Shown here piece after piece: positions 1-8,267 of a stretch of DNA of 42,125 nt. This DNA is from an uncultured Clostridia bacterium (GTDB lineage: Bacteria; Bacillota; Clostridia; Lachnospirales; CAMVHY01). The DNA lies in the NCBI GenBank assembly GCA_946415665.1, contig CAMKTI010000002.1:1-42125 (forward strand), given 5' to 3'. Position 1 is the stretch's first letter, and every line of letters begins with the position of its first letter. A program made the translations under genes and the position numbers. The notes under the pieces are model-generated. The model worked only from the letters and a program-made list of their open reading frames with translations. It ran no database searches and had not been told where the DNA came from.

Positions 1-44
1 GTTTTCCAGTTTTGACACTGATTATTTATTTGTTTACTCATAGC

Positions 45-1304
45 CTATTTGATTGCACCTATAATGCTATCTTGATCGAACTGCAACTGACCAAGATTTC
101 CCAAATTTGTCAAAGTGTCATCTATTAATTGATTAAAATTAAATCTAACATCATTTACTTTTCGTGGTTGTTGTTCATTGTTAAACAAAATTTCTATGCC
201 ATTAAAACCTATCGAATAGTTTTTATCATCAAATATTAGACTATTATTTTTCATCGATTGGCATGCTTGCTTACATACTAAATTATATATTAATTCTCGC
301 AACTCTTTTTGCCGTTCGCTCCATTTTTCTTCCAATCTTTGTTTAACAGCGGCAATATTATCTTTAATCTGTTGTTGATTTCCTGAAAATAATATTTCTC
401 CGTCTCTGACATCAACGACATTAATTGTTTTTTCATCCCACTCAACAATTTCTGATACAGCTCCATTCATAAAATACAGTATGTCTCCGTGGTAATCCGT
501 TCATGTATGGACAACAGTTTCATTATTATTAGGTTCTTTTTTTATTTTTTGTTTTTCATCTTGAATTTGTTTTGTCGCTTGGATAATGCGATCAAGTTTA
601 TCAAATGATTGCGTGAGTTGATTTTTAAAATTGGAATCATTCAAATCCATAAAAGTTGAAAGATTTAAATTATACGCCTCATTAATATCCTGATGGTTCT
701 GTATTTTAAAATTACCTCCTAAATTTTTTAAAAATCCACCGCTTTTATTATAACATACATTTATTTCAGAATGCAAATTAATATTTTTATTATCATAAAG
801 ATTTTTATCGTTCTTGCCAATATTAACATTCTTTAATTATTTTTCACTGTCATCTTTGTATTTATTTAACTCTTTTTCTTTAAAACCCGGCAAATTGGCA
901 ACAAAAAGTAAACCAAATCTTTTTAAATCACTTAAATCACGAAACGCGATTTTATGAATATCTTTATAGACTTCGATAACTGCGATATATCTATCCGGAC
1001 GATCTTTATTCTGTTCCGGGTCAATAATTTTGCTGAAATATACTGCATGATCTCTTGTTATCATCCGGATAAAGTTCCTCATAAGATTCCTTATTTTGTT
1101 TTACCTCACTTTGATTAAAATATTTGTCCTCTACAAATATTTCGGGAACTGTTTTGGTTTCGTTAAACTCCTATTATCTGGATTTGGATCATTTTGATGT
1201 CTTTCAATACATTTTTTCTTAGTGTCGAGCTCCCCTTCATAAGTTTTTAATTTAATGTCTTTCGTATCTCTGATAAAAAAATCCAAGTTATCTTTTTTTT
1301 TCAT
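45..1304 (-). pseudogene. Decayed accessory protein gene, several frameshifts and stops
   Basis: A gene of unknown family whose coding-like sequence can be followed on the minus strand only by switching frame. It starts at ATG 1304 behind a good ribosome binding site (GAGGTGGTG) and runs 57 codons to a TAG at 1131. Coding-like sequence continues in another frame (EDKYFNQSEVKQNK), shifts again near 1060 into 837-1082, and again near 837. The last two pieces, 501-776 and 45-470, are in one frame and are separated by a single TGA (reading NETVVHT, stop, TDYHGDILYF). After the TAG at 45 the frame stays open to the window edge, so the original gene may have extended further. The product would be hydrophilic and charged, with no motif I recognise. 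A strong promoter lies upstream. Sequencing error could explain one shift but not this many. Confidence 0.6.
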
Positions 1305-1418
1305 AAATCACCACCTCATTAAAAAACACCAAACAGATAAAAATTAAATATTTTCAAATTACCTGTTTTCATAAGTAAAATTTTTATTCCCAAAAAATTT
1401 AAACACTGCAACACAAAC

Positions 1419-1447
1419 ATTCTAAAACAAAAAATATTATCAGTCAA
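1419..1447 (-). promoter_or_regulatory. Sigma-A-type promoter of the decayed gene
   Basis: On the minus strand the -35 is TTGACT (1442-1447), the spacer is 17 nt and the -10 is TAGAAT (1419-1424). The spacer ends in TTTTTTGTTT, resembling the promoters at 2777 and 13833. It lies about 115 bases upstream of the start at 1304. Confidence 0.6.
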
Positions 1448-1823
1448 GCGTTTTATTTGAAATTTAGATAAAAAAATAACATGGCGTGATTATTTTTAAA
1501 ACAAATTTATAATCTAGACAATTAAAAAATATTTTCTTAAAACAAAAGTAAAATTAGAGAGTGTCGATAAAGACGAGAAAAAATTAAAGAAAGTAACGAA
1601 GCAATAAATGATGAACAAGAAGTAAAGTATTTAACCCGATACTATTTAATCCATCTTCTGCTATGAGTAAGCACTAAATTATCGCTTGTCAAGCTAGAAA
1701 AAAATCTCATAAGCTTGATTGTATTACTAAAAATCAAAACTCATTGTCGATGTTAAACCAAAACTTTTTTAAAGAAAATAATTTTAGAAAAAAGAAAATG
1801 GTAACAAAAAAATTAAAGAAAAA
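1448..1823. other. Gene-free stretch, possible IS end remnant
   Basis: No gene is supported here. Around 1559 the sequence GTGTCGATAAA matches the outer end of the IS5-type remnant that begins near 12867, so a short decayed IS end is possible. The downstream sequence gives no recognisable transposase translation. Confidence 0.25.
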
Positions 1824-1877
1824 CAAAAGACAGGTCAAAAACTGTAATTTAATTCACAGTTTTAATCTGTCTTTTTT
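1824..1877 (-). terminator. Rho-independent terminator
   Basis: An imperfect hairpin whose arms contain AAAAGACAG and CTGTCTTTT, with an inner AAACTGT/ACAGTTT pairing. It has A and T tracts on both sides. It lies directly downstream of the minus-strand membrane protein gene that ends at 1885. Confidence 0.7.
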
Positions 1878-1884
1878 GATTTTA

Positions 1885-2664
1885 TTATTTTGTATTAATT
1901 TCTTCTCCTTTTTTATTCAATGTTTCTATTCTATTCTCTTTATCTCCGGCTTCTTTACTATTTTGTTTTTGCATTAGTGACTTATTTCTTGTGAGGTAAT
2001 CGCCTATTTTTCTAAACATTGGATAAAACATAGTGTTGTTATAGTTAATTGATTGCTTATTTTTGAAAATATTTTTACCGATAAGAATAGCAAAAATAAT
2101 TCTAAGTACAAGCGAAACCATAGTTGCCACTATCACCGGCACAGAAAATAGTGAAGCACTAGCAATTAAAGAATATACAATAAACCCACAAGCAGCTGTA
2201 TCAAAAATGCCGGCAATGATATTTGCAAAAAATTTCAGTTTAGGTTTTTGTTTTTGGATTGCAACCATAAAATAACCAATTCCAACCCAAGAAATAACGA
2301 AAATAAAACCTAAGACAACTTTGAAAATGTGCCAATTCGGAAAAGAAACCCAATGGTTGCTTTGTATATTGTTGTATCTATTAACTAAAATGCTATAACA
2401 ACTTCCACAATATTTTGATGTTTTTCTATTTTCATCGAGTGCATACATTGTCATTTCTTTATCGAGGTTATTAAACATTAATTTAATTACCTGTATAAAA
2501 TAATCATCATGTTTTTGCTTATCATTATGATCAATTTTTTTCAGTTCTTTTGGAATAAAATCAGCCTCGTATACACTTTGCCTCCAAAAACTGTCATCAT
2601 ATTCAAAAAAAACTTCAGCCCAATTTTGAAATTCATTTTCATCTGGGAGAAGCTTATTTTCCAT
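1885..2664 (-). CDS. Putative membrane protein with C-terminal hydrophobic segments
   Basis: Unknown family, 259 residues. I place the start at ATG 2664 because GGGAGGT sits just upstream; the frame is open further upstream only through a 15-bp tandem repeat. Residues 1-110 are hydrophilic and acidic, with a CGSC motif near residues 86-89. Three hydrophobic segments follow, at about 113-136, 145-170 and 173-196, and then a charged tail of about 60 residues. The plan (soluble head, clustered membrane segments, hydrophilic tail) resembles the proteins at 9535, 13941 and 40118, though I see no clear sequence match. It is a single gene with its own promoter (2777-2805) and terminator (1824-1877). 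The family is not recognised; membrane location is inferred from hydrophobicity. Confidence 0.75.
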   Translation of the reverse strand: MENKLLPDENEFQNWAEVFFEYDDSFWRQSVYEADFIPKELKKIDHNDKQKHDDYFIQVIKLMFNNLDKEMTMYALDENRKTSKYCGSCYSILVNRYNNIQSNHWVSFPNWHIFKVVLGFIFVISWVGIGYFMVAIQKQKPKLKFFANIIAGIFDTAACGFIVYSLIASASLFSVPVIVATMVSLVLRIIFAILIGKNIFKNKQSINYNNTMFYPMFRKIGDYLTRNKSLMQKQNSKEAGDKENRIETLNKKGEEINTK

Positions 2665-2722
2665 AAAATCTACCTCCCATAAAATAATTACAATAAAAAA
2701 TAATAATTTTAAACAAAAAAAT

Positions 2723-2765
2723 GACGTCATCCAACGCGACGTCATCCAACGCGACGTCATCCAAC
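2723..2765. repeat. Three tandem copies of a 15-bp repeat
   Basis: The unit GACGTCATCCAACGC occurs at 2723-2737 and 2738-2752 and, without its last two bases, at 2753-2765. Each copy starts with the palindrome GACGTC. The array lies just downstream of the -10 of the 2777-2805 promoter, inside the 5' leader of the 1885-2664 gene. It is unusually GC-rich for this window. Confidence 0.9.
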
Positions 2766-2776
2766 CCTCCCCAACA

Positions 2777-2805
2777 ATTCTAAAGCAAAATTTTTTATTT
2801 GTCAA
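2777..2805 (-). promoter_or_regulatory. Sigma-A-type promoter of the 1885-2664 gene
   Basis: On the minus strand: -35 TTGACA (2800-2805), 17-nt spacer AATAAAAAATTTTGCTT, -10 TAGAAT (2777-2782). The spacer is almost the same as those at 12773-12801 and 13833-13861. The predicted transcript begins at the edge of the 15-bp repeat array. Confidence 0.8.
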
Positions 2806-2987
2806 GATCTTATCAAAATATTTTTATAAACTTTGTATACATTTTAATATGTATCTAGATTTTTTTGGTCGAATTAAAAATTGTCCGTGTAGTTGTTTGT
2901 ACTGTTTTTTATCGTTTTTGTCAATATTTTTTAGTAATGAGATAAAATTTAATGTGGGTAAAAATAATTGTTCGGAGGCAAATTTTT

Positions 2988-4025
2988 TTGAAAATAATTT
3001 TAACAGGCGGTGGAACTGCCGGACATGTCACTCCAAATTTTGCATTACTTGAAGATTTAAAAAAAAATAATTTTGAGATCGAATACATAGGAAGCAAAAA
3101 TGGCATGGAAAAAAAATTAGTCATGGAAAAAGGAATTATTTATCACGGGATTTCGTGTGGAAAATTGAGAAGATATTTGAGCATGAAAAACTTTAGCGAT
3201 CTTTTTAGAATTTGCAAAGGGATTTTTGAAGCCGATAAATTTATAAAAAAAATAAGGCCAAATATTATTTTTTCGAAAGGCGGTTTTGTTAGTGTTCCAG
3301 TGGTTATTGCCGGATGGAAAAATAAAATTCCAATCGTGATTCACGAATCCGATATGAGTCTTGGATTAGCAAATAAAATTTGTTTGCCGTTTGCAAAAAT
3401 TATGTGTAGCTCGTTTGAATTAAAAAATATAAAAAAAACTGTTTGGACGGGCGCACCAATTCGTAAAGAATTATTTTTGGGAGATAAAGAACGTGCGCGC
3501 AAAAAATTAAATTTTGATACAAGAAAAGTTTTGATGATTATAGGCGGTAGTCAGGGCAGTAAAAAAATAAATGATTTTATAAGAGCTATTTTAAATAAAT
3601 TAAGAGATTTTCAGATTATTCATGTGTGCGGAAAAAATAATTTAGCTGGAAATATAAAACAAGAAAATTATCGTCAGTTTGAATATCTTGATAAAGATTT
3701 GGCCGATTTTTTTGCGCTTGCAGATGTAATTATTTCTCGTGGCGGTTCAAATTCGATTTTTGAATTTTTGGCGCTGAAAAAATTAAATTTATTAATTCCG
3801 TTGTCAAAAAAATCAAGTCGCGGAGATCAGGTTTTAAACGCAAAGTTTTTTAAAGAAAATGGATTTAGTGAGATGATTTTAGAAGGAGATTTGTCAGAAG
3901 ATTTATTTTTAAACACGCTAAAGAGTCTTATTAGCAAAAAAAATTTTTATTTAAAAAATATGCTAGCGGCAAATTTTTCTAATGGTACAAAAAAAATAAT
4001 CGAGCAGATAAAAAAATATGTTTAA
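2988..4025 (+). CDS. murG: UDP-N-acetylglucosamine transferase MurG
   Basis: MurG adds GlcNAc from UDP-GlcNAc to lipid I, making lipid II at the cytoplasmic face of the membrane. The product is 345 residues, normal for the family. The N-terminus has the glycine-rich loop GGGTAGH (residues 7-13), and the C-terminal half has the sugar-nucleotide-binding signature around SRGGSNSIFEF. The start is TTG 2988: a CGGAGG site lies eight bases upstream, and starting there gives the family's usual beginning MKIILTGGGTAGH. An upstream ATG in the same frame has no such site. The gene stands alone rather than in a mur/fts cluster and is followed by a terminator. A near-full-length murG implies that peptidoglycan synthesis is still in use. 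Confidence 0.95.
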   Translation: MKIILTGGGTAGHVTPNFALLEDLKKNNFEIEYIGSKNGMEKKLVMEKGIIYHGISCGKLRRYLSMKNFSDLFRICKGIFEADKFIKKIRPNIIFSKGGFVSVPVVIAGWKNKIPIVIHESDMSLGLANKICLPFAKIMCSSFELKNIKKTVWTGAPIRKELFLGDKERARKKLNFDTRKVLMIIGGSQGSKKINDFIRAILNKLRDFQIIHVCGKNNLAGNIKQENYRQFEYLDKDLADFFALADVIISRGGSNSIFEFLALKKLNLLIPLSKKSSRGDQVLNAKFFKENGFSEMILEGDLSEDLFLNTLKSLISKKNFYLKNMLAANFSNGTKKIIEQIKKYV

Positions 4026-4047
4026 AATTTTTTTTTGGTAAGAAAAC

Positions 4048-4078
4048 AAAAAAATATGGTGGGCGACCATATTTTTTT
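4048..4078 (+). terminator. Rho-independent terminator after murG
   Basis: Hairpin AATATGGT / ACCATATT with loop GGGCG, flanked by an A-run and a T-run, so it may work in both directions. Confidence 0.85.
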
Positions 4079-4183
4079 GTGTGTAGTAATTTAAGCTAAA
4101 AAACTACTTCTATGAGATTTTTTCGAGCTAAAACAAAAAATGCCATTAACCTTTGGGCTTTTCTTTCGCTTTATATAAAAGTT

Positions 4184-4366
4184 CTATTTTGATTCTTCTT
4201 CGATCTTTACAAAACAATCATTCATATCTGACACTTGTATAATACTGCATCGACTTGTTTCTGACATCACTAACTTAGGAGTATCAAATTTTTCTTTCAT
4301 AAATTTAGGCAATTTGGTTTTGCGTCGTCCATACTCGATCTCTCTGAACGCCAATTGAAATTTCAT
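4184..4366 (-). CDS. Small unrecognised open reading frame, possibly a remnant
   Basis: A 60-residue reading frame with balanced, protein-like composition. It has a basic N-terminal half and an acidic end. I recognise no family. The start at 4366 lacks a convincing ribosome binding site (only GGGAAT nearby), and no terminator or promoter is evident. It may be a small real gene, a truncated gene or chance. It lies alone between the murG terminator and the coat protein genes. Confidence 0.3.
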   Translation of the reverse strand: MKFQLAFREIEYGRRKTKLPKFMKEKFDTPKLVMSETSRCSIIQVSDMNDCFVKIEEESK

Positions 4367-4526
4367 ATTCCCATATAAGAATACGTTTATTGTAATTTAT
4401 TATTTTTAAATAAAACAGGATTTTTGTGTGCTTTTTTTGGTTAAAAAAATGTATTTTGGAATTATGTATAAAAATACTTATGGCTGTCAAAGATGAATTT
4501 AAATATATAAAAAAAGGAGAATGCAA

Positions 4527-4709
4527 ATGTCAGATTTTACTGTAGCGGAATTAAATTCTATCCGCGAAATTGTTTTTGCGCATATTTTAAGTTCAAAGAA
4601 ATTAACTGAATATGCGGAAAAATGTAGTGATAGCAAGATAAAAAAAATGTTTGCGGACGCCGCGCAAGAAGCGCAAAACAGCGCAAACAATTTAATTTCA
4701 ATGATATAA
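4527..4709 (+). CDS. Small helical protein paired with a CotF-like coat protein
   Basis: A 60-residue, entirely helical protein whose pattern (conserved Glu, His and Lys positions in a helix-turn-helix hairpin) resembles the small partner often encoded just upstream of CotF-type spore coat proteins in Clostridia. I choose the ATG at 4527 over the ATG at 4521 because the GGAG site is correctly spaced for it. It lies 22 bases upstream of the CotF-like gene and is probably cotranscribed. The pair relationship follows from clostridial gene context as I know it; the sequence shows only a short helical hairpin. Confidence 0.7.
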   Translation: MSDFTVAELNSIREIVFAHILSSKKLTEYAEKCSDSKIKKMFADAAQEAQNSANNLISMI

Positions 4710-4731
4710 AAAAATTTGGAGGCATTTATTT

Positions 4732-4986
4732 ATGGATGAAAAAAATATGGTTTTAGATGTTTTAAATAATTTAAAGTCTGGGGATGCAAATTATGCAAAA
4801 ATAATATCGGAGTGCAATAATCAGAAACTAAGAAAAACTTTTCAACAAATGCGCGATGGTGACGAAAAGTTTCAGTATGATTTATATCAGGTTGCTCACG
4901 AAAAAGGTTATTATCGTCCAGCAAAAAAGGCTGACCAACAAGAATGCAGCGAAATGAAAAAATGTTTATGCGAATGTGAATCATAG
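4732..4986 (+). CDS. CotF-family spore coat protein
   Basis: An 84-residue protein of the CotF type, a ferritin-like helical domain found in spore coat proteins of Bacilli and Clostridia. The sequence shows a first helix (MVLDVLNNLKSGDANYAKII), then ECNNQKLRKTFQQM, a Gln-rich second helix and the family ending EKGYYRPAKK (usually KGWYxP). The C-terminal tail is Cys- and Glu-rich (CLCECES). The ribosome binding site TTGGAGG is well placed. It follows the small helical gene at 4527 and converges on the PqqD-like gene with one base between the stops. I cannot assign a sporulation sigma factor to the upstream region. Retention fits with the spoIIA operon at 38257-39791. Confidence 0.8.
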   Translation: MDEKNMVLDVLNNLKSGDANYAKIISECNNQKLRKTFQQMRDGDEKFQYDLYQVAHEKGYYRPAKKADQQECSEMKKCLCECES

Positions 4987-4987
4987 T

Positions 4988-5353
4988 TTATTTTTTCTTT
5001 TTAGACTTTTTCTTGCGTTTTGGTTTTTTGAGTGAAATAAGACGATTATTTAATAATTGTTTCATGAAAGCAAGTACACGTTTGTAAACAGGTTCGGCTT
5101 TTTTGCCGAACTTTTCTTTTGTTAACTTTATTATTTCCATGATGTTTTGTCGACCGTCCATGTTTTGCCAAACAAAACTTCCAAATTCATCAAGATCAAC
5201 GTCAAATTTTAATGGCAAATTCATGGATTGACATAAATATTTTTCGATTAATCCGTTACGCCAAATGGTTAATTTTATTATCCCGTCAGAATTTTTTTGC
5301 CAAGTTACTCTTTTTTGAGTAACTGGAATTAATTCATGAGCATCACGTTTCAT
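4988..5353 (-). CDS. PqqD-family protein
   Basis: A 121-residue protein resembling the PqqD family, the fold that binds leader peptides in pyrroloquinoline quinone and other peptide-modification pathways. The family pattern is visible around residues 50-75: FDVDLDEFGSFVWQNMDG, then a helix with EI and a hydrophobic helix LAFMKQLLNNRLI. The last 15 residues are almost all Lys and Arg. Stand-alone copies are common in Clostridia, and their role is unclear. No PqqE-like radical SAM gene or precursor peptide is adjacent, so a modification pathway is not supported here. The ATG at 5353 is about 18 bases from a GGCGGTGAT site; an ATT four codons upstream would be better spaced, so the start is uncertain. 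Confidence 0.75.
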   Translation of the reverse strand: MKRDAHELIPVTQKRVTWQKNSDGIIKLTIWRNGLIEKYLCQSMNLPLKFDVDLDEFGSFVWQNMDGRQNIMEIIKLTKEKFGKKAEPVYKRVLAFMKQLLNNRLISLKKPKRKKKSKKKK

Positions 5354-5402
5354 TCTTAATATAATTGATCACCGCCAAAAATTTTTTTTCCTACATGAAT
5401 AA

Positions 5403-5411
5403 ATTATAACA
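5403..5411 (-). promoter_or_regulatory. Extended -10 promoter for the PqqD-like gene
   Basis: Minus strand TGTTATAAT, a consensus extended -10, about 50 bases upstream of the start at 5353. No good -35 is seen. Confidence 0.5.
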
Positions 5412-5559
5412 CACAAATTTTATTTAATGTGTCTTGGAACATAATTGCATGATTTTTTTTACACTCATAAATATTTTTTGAGTTATATTATTAGAGCTGT
5501 TTTGGCAAAATCAGCAGGATATTAAAAAAAAAATAAAAAACTGGGAGCGAATTTTTTTT

Positions 5560-7326
5560 ATGACTTTAAGAAGCGAGATTGATAAAAAATTTAAATGGCA
5601 TTTGGAAGATTTATTTGAAAATGATGATTTGTGGCAAAAAGATTTTGATGAAGTTAAACAAAAAGTTGATGCGATAGAAAAAAATTTTAAAGGTAAATTA
5701 AATGATTTGGACGTTTTAAAAAAATGTTTAGACGAATCGCGTGGTATTGGAGAAAAATTAGGACGTTTGTATGTTTATGCTTTTATGAGATTACACGAAG
5801 ACATGAATAATAATTTTTACAATGGAATGTCTCAAAAAGTTACGGAGCTTGAATCACAAGTTTCAGCAAAAATGTCTTTTATTGAGCCGGAAATTTTAAA
5901 TATTTCGGAAGAAGAGCTTAATAAGTTCGTCGCAAAAAATAATTTATATGAGTTTTATATAAAAAATATATTGCGCATGAAAAAACATATTTTAAGTCCT
6001 GAAGAAGAAAAAATTTTAGCGGATGCAAAAAATATAGCTGTCGGTCCAGATAATATTTTTGGAATGTTAAATAATGCGGATATAAATTTTGGAAAAATAA
6101 AATTGCCAGATGAAAATAAAGCAGTTGAGTTAACACACGGAAATTTTATTTCGTTTATGGAATCTAATAATCGTGAATTTAGAAAAAATGTGTTTGAAAA
6201 ATATTATGCTGAGTATTTAAGACAGAAAAATACGATTCAGGCAATTTATGCAGCGAGTGTAAAAAAAGATATGTTTTTTGCTAAAACGAGAAGATTTAAA
6301 TCATGTTTGGAAAGTAAATTATATGGAAATAATATTCCTGAGAGCGTTTATTTTAATTTAATAGAGACGGTGCATAAATATTTGCCAGTATTGCATGATT
6401 ATATGGGATTACGAAAAAAAGTTCTTGGTGTTTCAGAATTGTATATGTATGATATTTACGTGCCTTTGGTTCATGAAATGGATAAAAAAATTGAATTTGA
6501 TGAAGCAAAAGAAATTGTAAAGAAAGCTTTATTGCCGTTGGGAAAAGATTATGTAGAAAAGCTGGACGAGGGATTAAATAGCGGATGGATTGATGTTTAT
6601 GAAAACAAAGGCAAAAGATGTGGAGCATACCAATGGGGTTCTTATGGTTGTCATCCGTTTGTTTTATTAAATTATGATAATAAACTCGATGATGTGTTTA
6701 CGTTGGCACATGAAATGGGACACGCAATGCATAGCTTTTATTCTTGGGGAAAACAAGAAAATTTGTATGCGGATTATACGATTTTTTTAGCTGAGATAGC
6801 TTCGACAGCAAATGAAACGCTTTTGATTAAATATTTATTAAAAAATAATAGTGATAGTAAATTTAGAGCTTATTTGTTAAACTATTTTATAGAGCAGTTT
6901 AGACGGACTTTATATAGACAAACGATGTTTGCCGAATTTGAATTAAAGGCACATGAATTTGTAGAAAATGGTCAGCCGTTGACGCTTGAATTATTAAATA
7001 AAACTTATCATGATTTGAATTTAATGTATCACGGGAAAGATATCGTTTTTGATGAAAATTCTGATATTGAATGGATGAGGATTCCGCATTTTTATAAGCC
7101 GTTTTATGTTTATCAGTATGCAACAGGACATTCGGCAGCAATTGCTTTAGCAGAAAAAATATTAGCTGGCAAAAATAATTATCGCGAATTTTTGGAAAGT
7201 GGATCGAGTAAATATTCGATTGAGATATTAAAAAATGCTGGAGTTGATATGACAACACCTGAACCAATTGAAAATGCTTTGAAATATTTTAAAGAGCTCG
7301 TTGATGAATTTAAAAATTTGGTTTAA
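5560..7326 (+). CDS. pepF: Oligoendopeptidase F (M3B metallopeptidase)
   Basis: A cytoplasmic zinc peptidase of family M3B that cleaves short peptides. The product is 588 residues, normal length. The helical N-terminal domain starts LRSEIDKKFKWHLEDLF, typical of PepF. The zinc site is AHEMGHAMHS (H384, E385, H388), with the third ligand E412 in FLAEIAST. The conserved C-terminal region FYVYQYATGHSAA is also present. The start ATG 5560 follows GGGAGCG. It is the first gene of an apparent operon with the HIT protein (22 bases downstream) and the small protein at 7783, ended by the terminator at 8201. All catalytic residues are intact, so it is probably functional. Confidence 0.95.
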   Translation: MTLRSEIDKKFKWHLEDLFENDDLWQKDFDEVKQKVDAIEKNFKGKLNDLDVLKKCLDESRGIGEKLGRLYVYAFMRLHEDMNNNFYNGMSQKVTELESQVSAKMSFIEPEILNISEEELNKFVAKNNLYEFYIKNILRMKKHILSPEEEKILADAKNIAVGPDNIFGMLNNADINFGKIKLPDENKAVELTHGNFISFMESNNREFRKNVFEKYYAEYLRQKNTIQAIYAASVKKDMFFAKTRRFKSCLESKLYGNNIPESVYFNLIETVHKYLPVLHDYMGLRKKVLGVSELYMYDIYVPLVHEMDKKIEFDEAKEIVKKALLPLGKDYVEKLDEGLNSGWIDVYENKGKRCGAYQWGSYGCHPFVLLNYDNKLDDVFTLAHEMGHAMHSFYSWGKQENLYADYTIFLAEIASTANETLLIKYLLKNNSDSKFRAYLLNYFIEQFRRTLYRQTMFAEFELKAHEFVENGQPLTLELLNKTYHDLNLMYHGKDIVFDENSDIEWMRIPHFYKPFYVYQYATGHSAAIALAEKILAGKNNYREFLESGSSKYSIEILKNAGVDMTTPEPIENALKYFKELVDEFKNLV

Positions 7327-7348
7327 AAAAATTTAAACGGTGATGTTT

Positions 7349-7762
7349 ATGAGTGAAAATTGTATTTTTTGTAAGATAATAGATAATAAAGTTGATTGCT
7401 ATAAAATTTATGATGATGATGATTTAATTGTGATTTTGGATAAGTTTCCAAATAATATTGGGCATTCGTTGATTATTCCTAAAAAGCATATAGAAAATAT
7501 TTTTGAACTTGATGATGGTTTGTGTGAAAAGATTTTTAAGATGGTAAAAAAAGTGGCTTGTGAGTTAAAAAAAAATTTAAAGGCTGATGGAATAAATATT
7601 TTACAAAATAATAATGAGGCGGCAAGTCAAACTGTGAATCATTTTCATATGCATGTGATTCCAAGATTTTTTGGTGACACGGTAGAAATAAAATGGGTTA
7701 ATAATAAATTCAGCGATGATGATTTTAATTTGGTTTTAGAAAAAATTAAACGCGGTTTTTAG
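7349..7762 (+). CDS. HIT-family nucleotide hydrolase
   Basis: A histidine triad protein of 137 residues, a family that hydrolyses nucleoside phosphoramidates and dinucleotides. The triad is NHFHMHVIPR (H98, H100, H102). The N-terminal ENCIFCKII includes a CxxC found in Hit proteins of Firmicutes, and LIIPKKHIEN is also typical. I choose ATG 7349 because GGTG precedes it at the right distance; the ATG at 7343 and GTG at 7340 overlap that site. It is the second gene of the pepF operon. Confidence 0.9.
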   Translation: MSENCIFCKIIDNKVDCYKIYDDDDLIVILDKFPNNIGHSLIIPKKHIENIFELDDGLCEKIFKMVKKVACELKKNLKADGINILQNNNEAASQTVNHFHMHVIPRFFGDTVEIKWVNNKFSDDDFNLVLEKIKRGF

Positions 7763-7782
7763 TTTTGTTTTGGAGGATAAAA

Positions 7783-8193
7783 ATGTCTGTTGTAAAAGAA
7801 ATTATTAAGATTGAAAACGATAGTTTGTGCTTTGGAAATTATTTGCTAGAAGAAAAAAATAAGGTGGATAATTTTATTTTTGAAAATGATAAATATAAAG
7901 TTAAGACTTATAATAAAATTACTCGGTTGGAAAAAAATGATAAGTTGATAATGGAAACGATTCCGGGAAGTACGATTAGGAATTTTAATATGAGCGAAAA
8001 AAAAATTTATTTTAGTGCCGAAGGATTAGATGACACGCAAATAACTTTTGATTTGCAGGTAAACAAAAATTATGAAATAGAAATAGATAATATTTTGATC
8101 GGCACAGAAAAATCAAGTGCGTTTGGTAAGCTTTGTTTTAGCGTAAATTTGTCAGATACACCGAAAGATATTAAAATAAGGCTAGTTGATTAA
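7783..8193 (+). CDS. Small conserved clostridial protein, endosialidase-like beta domain
   Basis: A 136-residue protein with many alternating hydrophobic beta strands. The pattern VVKEIIKIENDSLCFGNYLL, KVKTYNKITRLEKN and the late GKLCFSVNLSD resembles a family common in Clostridia, often labelled endosialidase catalytic beta chain. No enzymatic role has been shown for it to my knowledge, so that name should not be read as a function. The start ATG 7783 follows TGGAGG closely. It is the last gene of the pepF operon, followed by a terminator. Confidence 0.7.
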   Translation: MSVVKEIIKIENDSLCFGNYLLEEKNKVDNFIFENDKYKVKTYNKITRLEKNDKLIMETIPGSTIRNFNMSEKKIYFSAEGLDDTQITFDLQVNKNYEIEIDNILIGTEKSSAFGKLCFSVNLSDTPKDIKIRLVD

Positions 8194-8200
8194 ATAAAAA

Positions 8201-8237
8201 GCTCCTGATAAACAAAAATTTACCGGGAGTTTTTTTT
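8201..8237 (+). terminator. Terminator of the pepF operon
   Basis: Hairpin with arms AGCTCCTGATAAA and TTTACCGGGAGT (a few mismatches), followed by a run of eight T. Confidence 0.8.
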
Positions 8238-8267
8238 AAATAATTTTTCGCGTTGAATCTAAATCTA

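Noticed and set aside
480..510. In-frame TGA between two open segments, as if TGA were read as an amino acid
   Set aside because: TGA is the natural stop of rpmJ, rpoA, map and spoIIAA at the expected protein ends, and the same gene has several frameshifts, so it is simply decayed.
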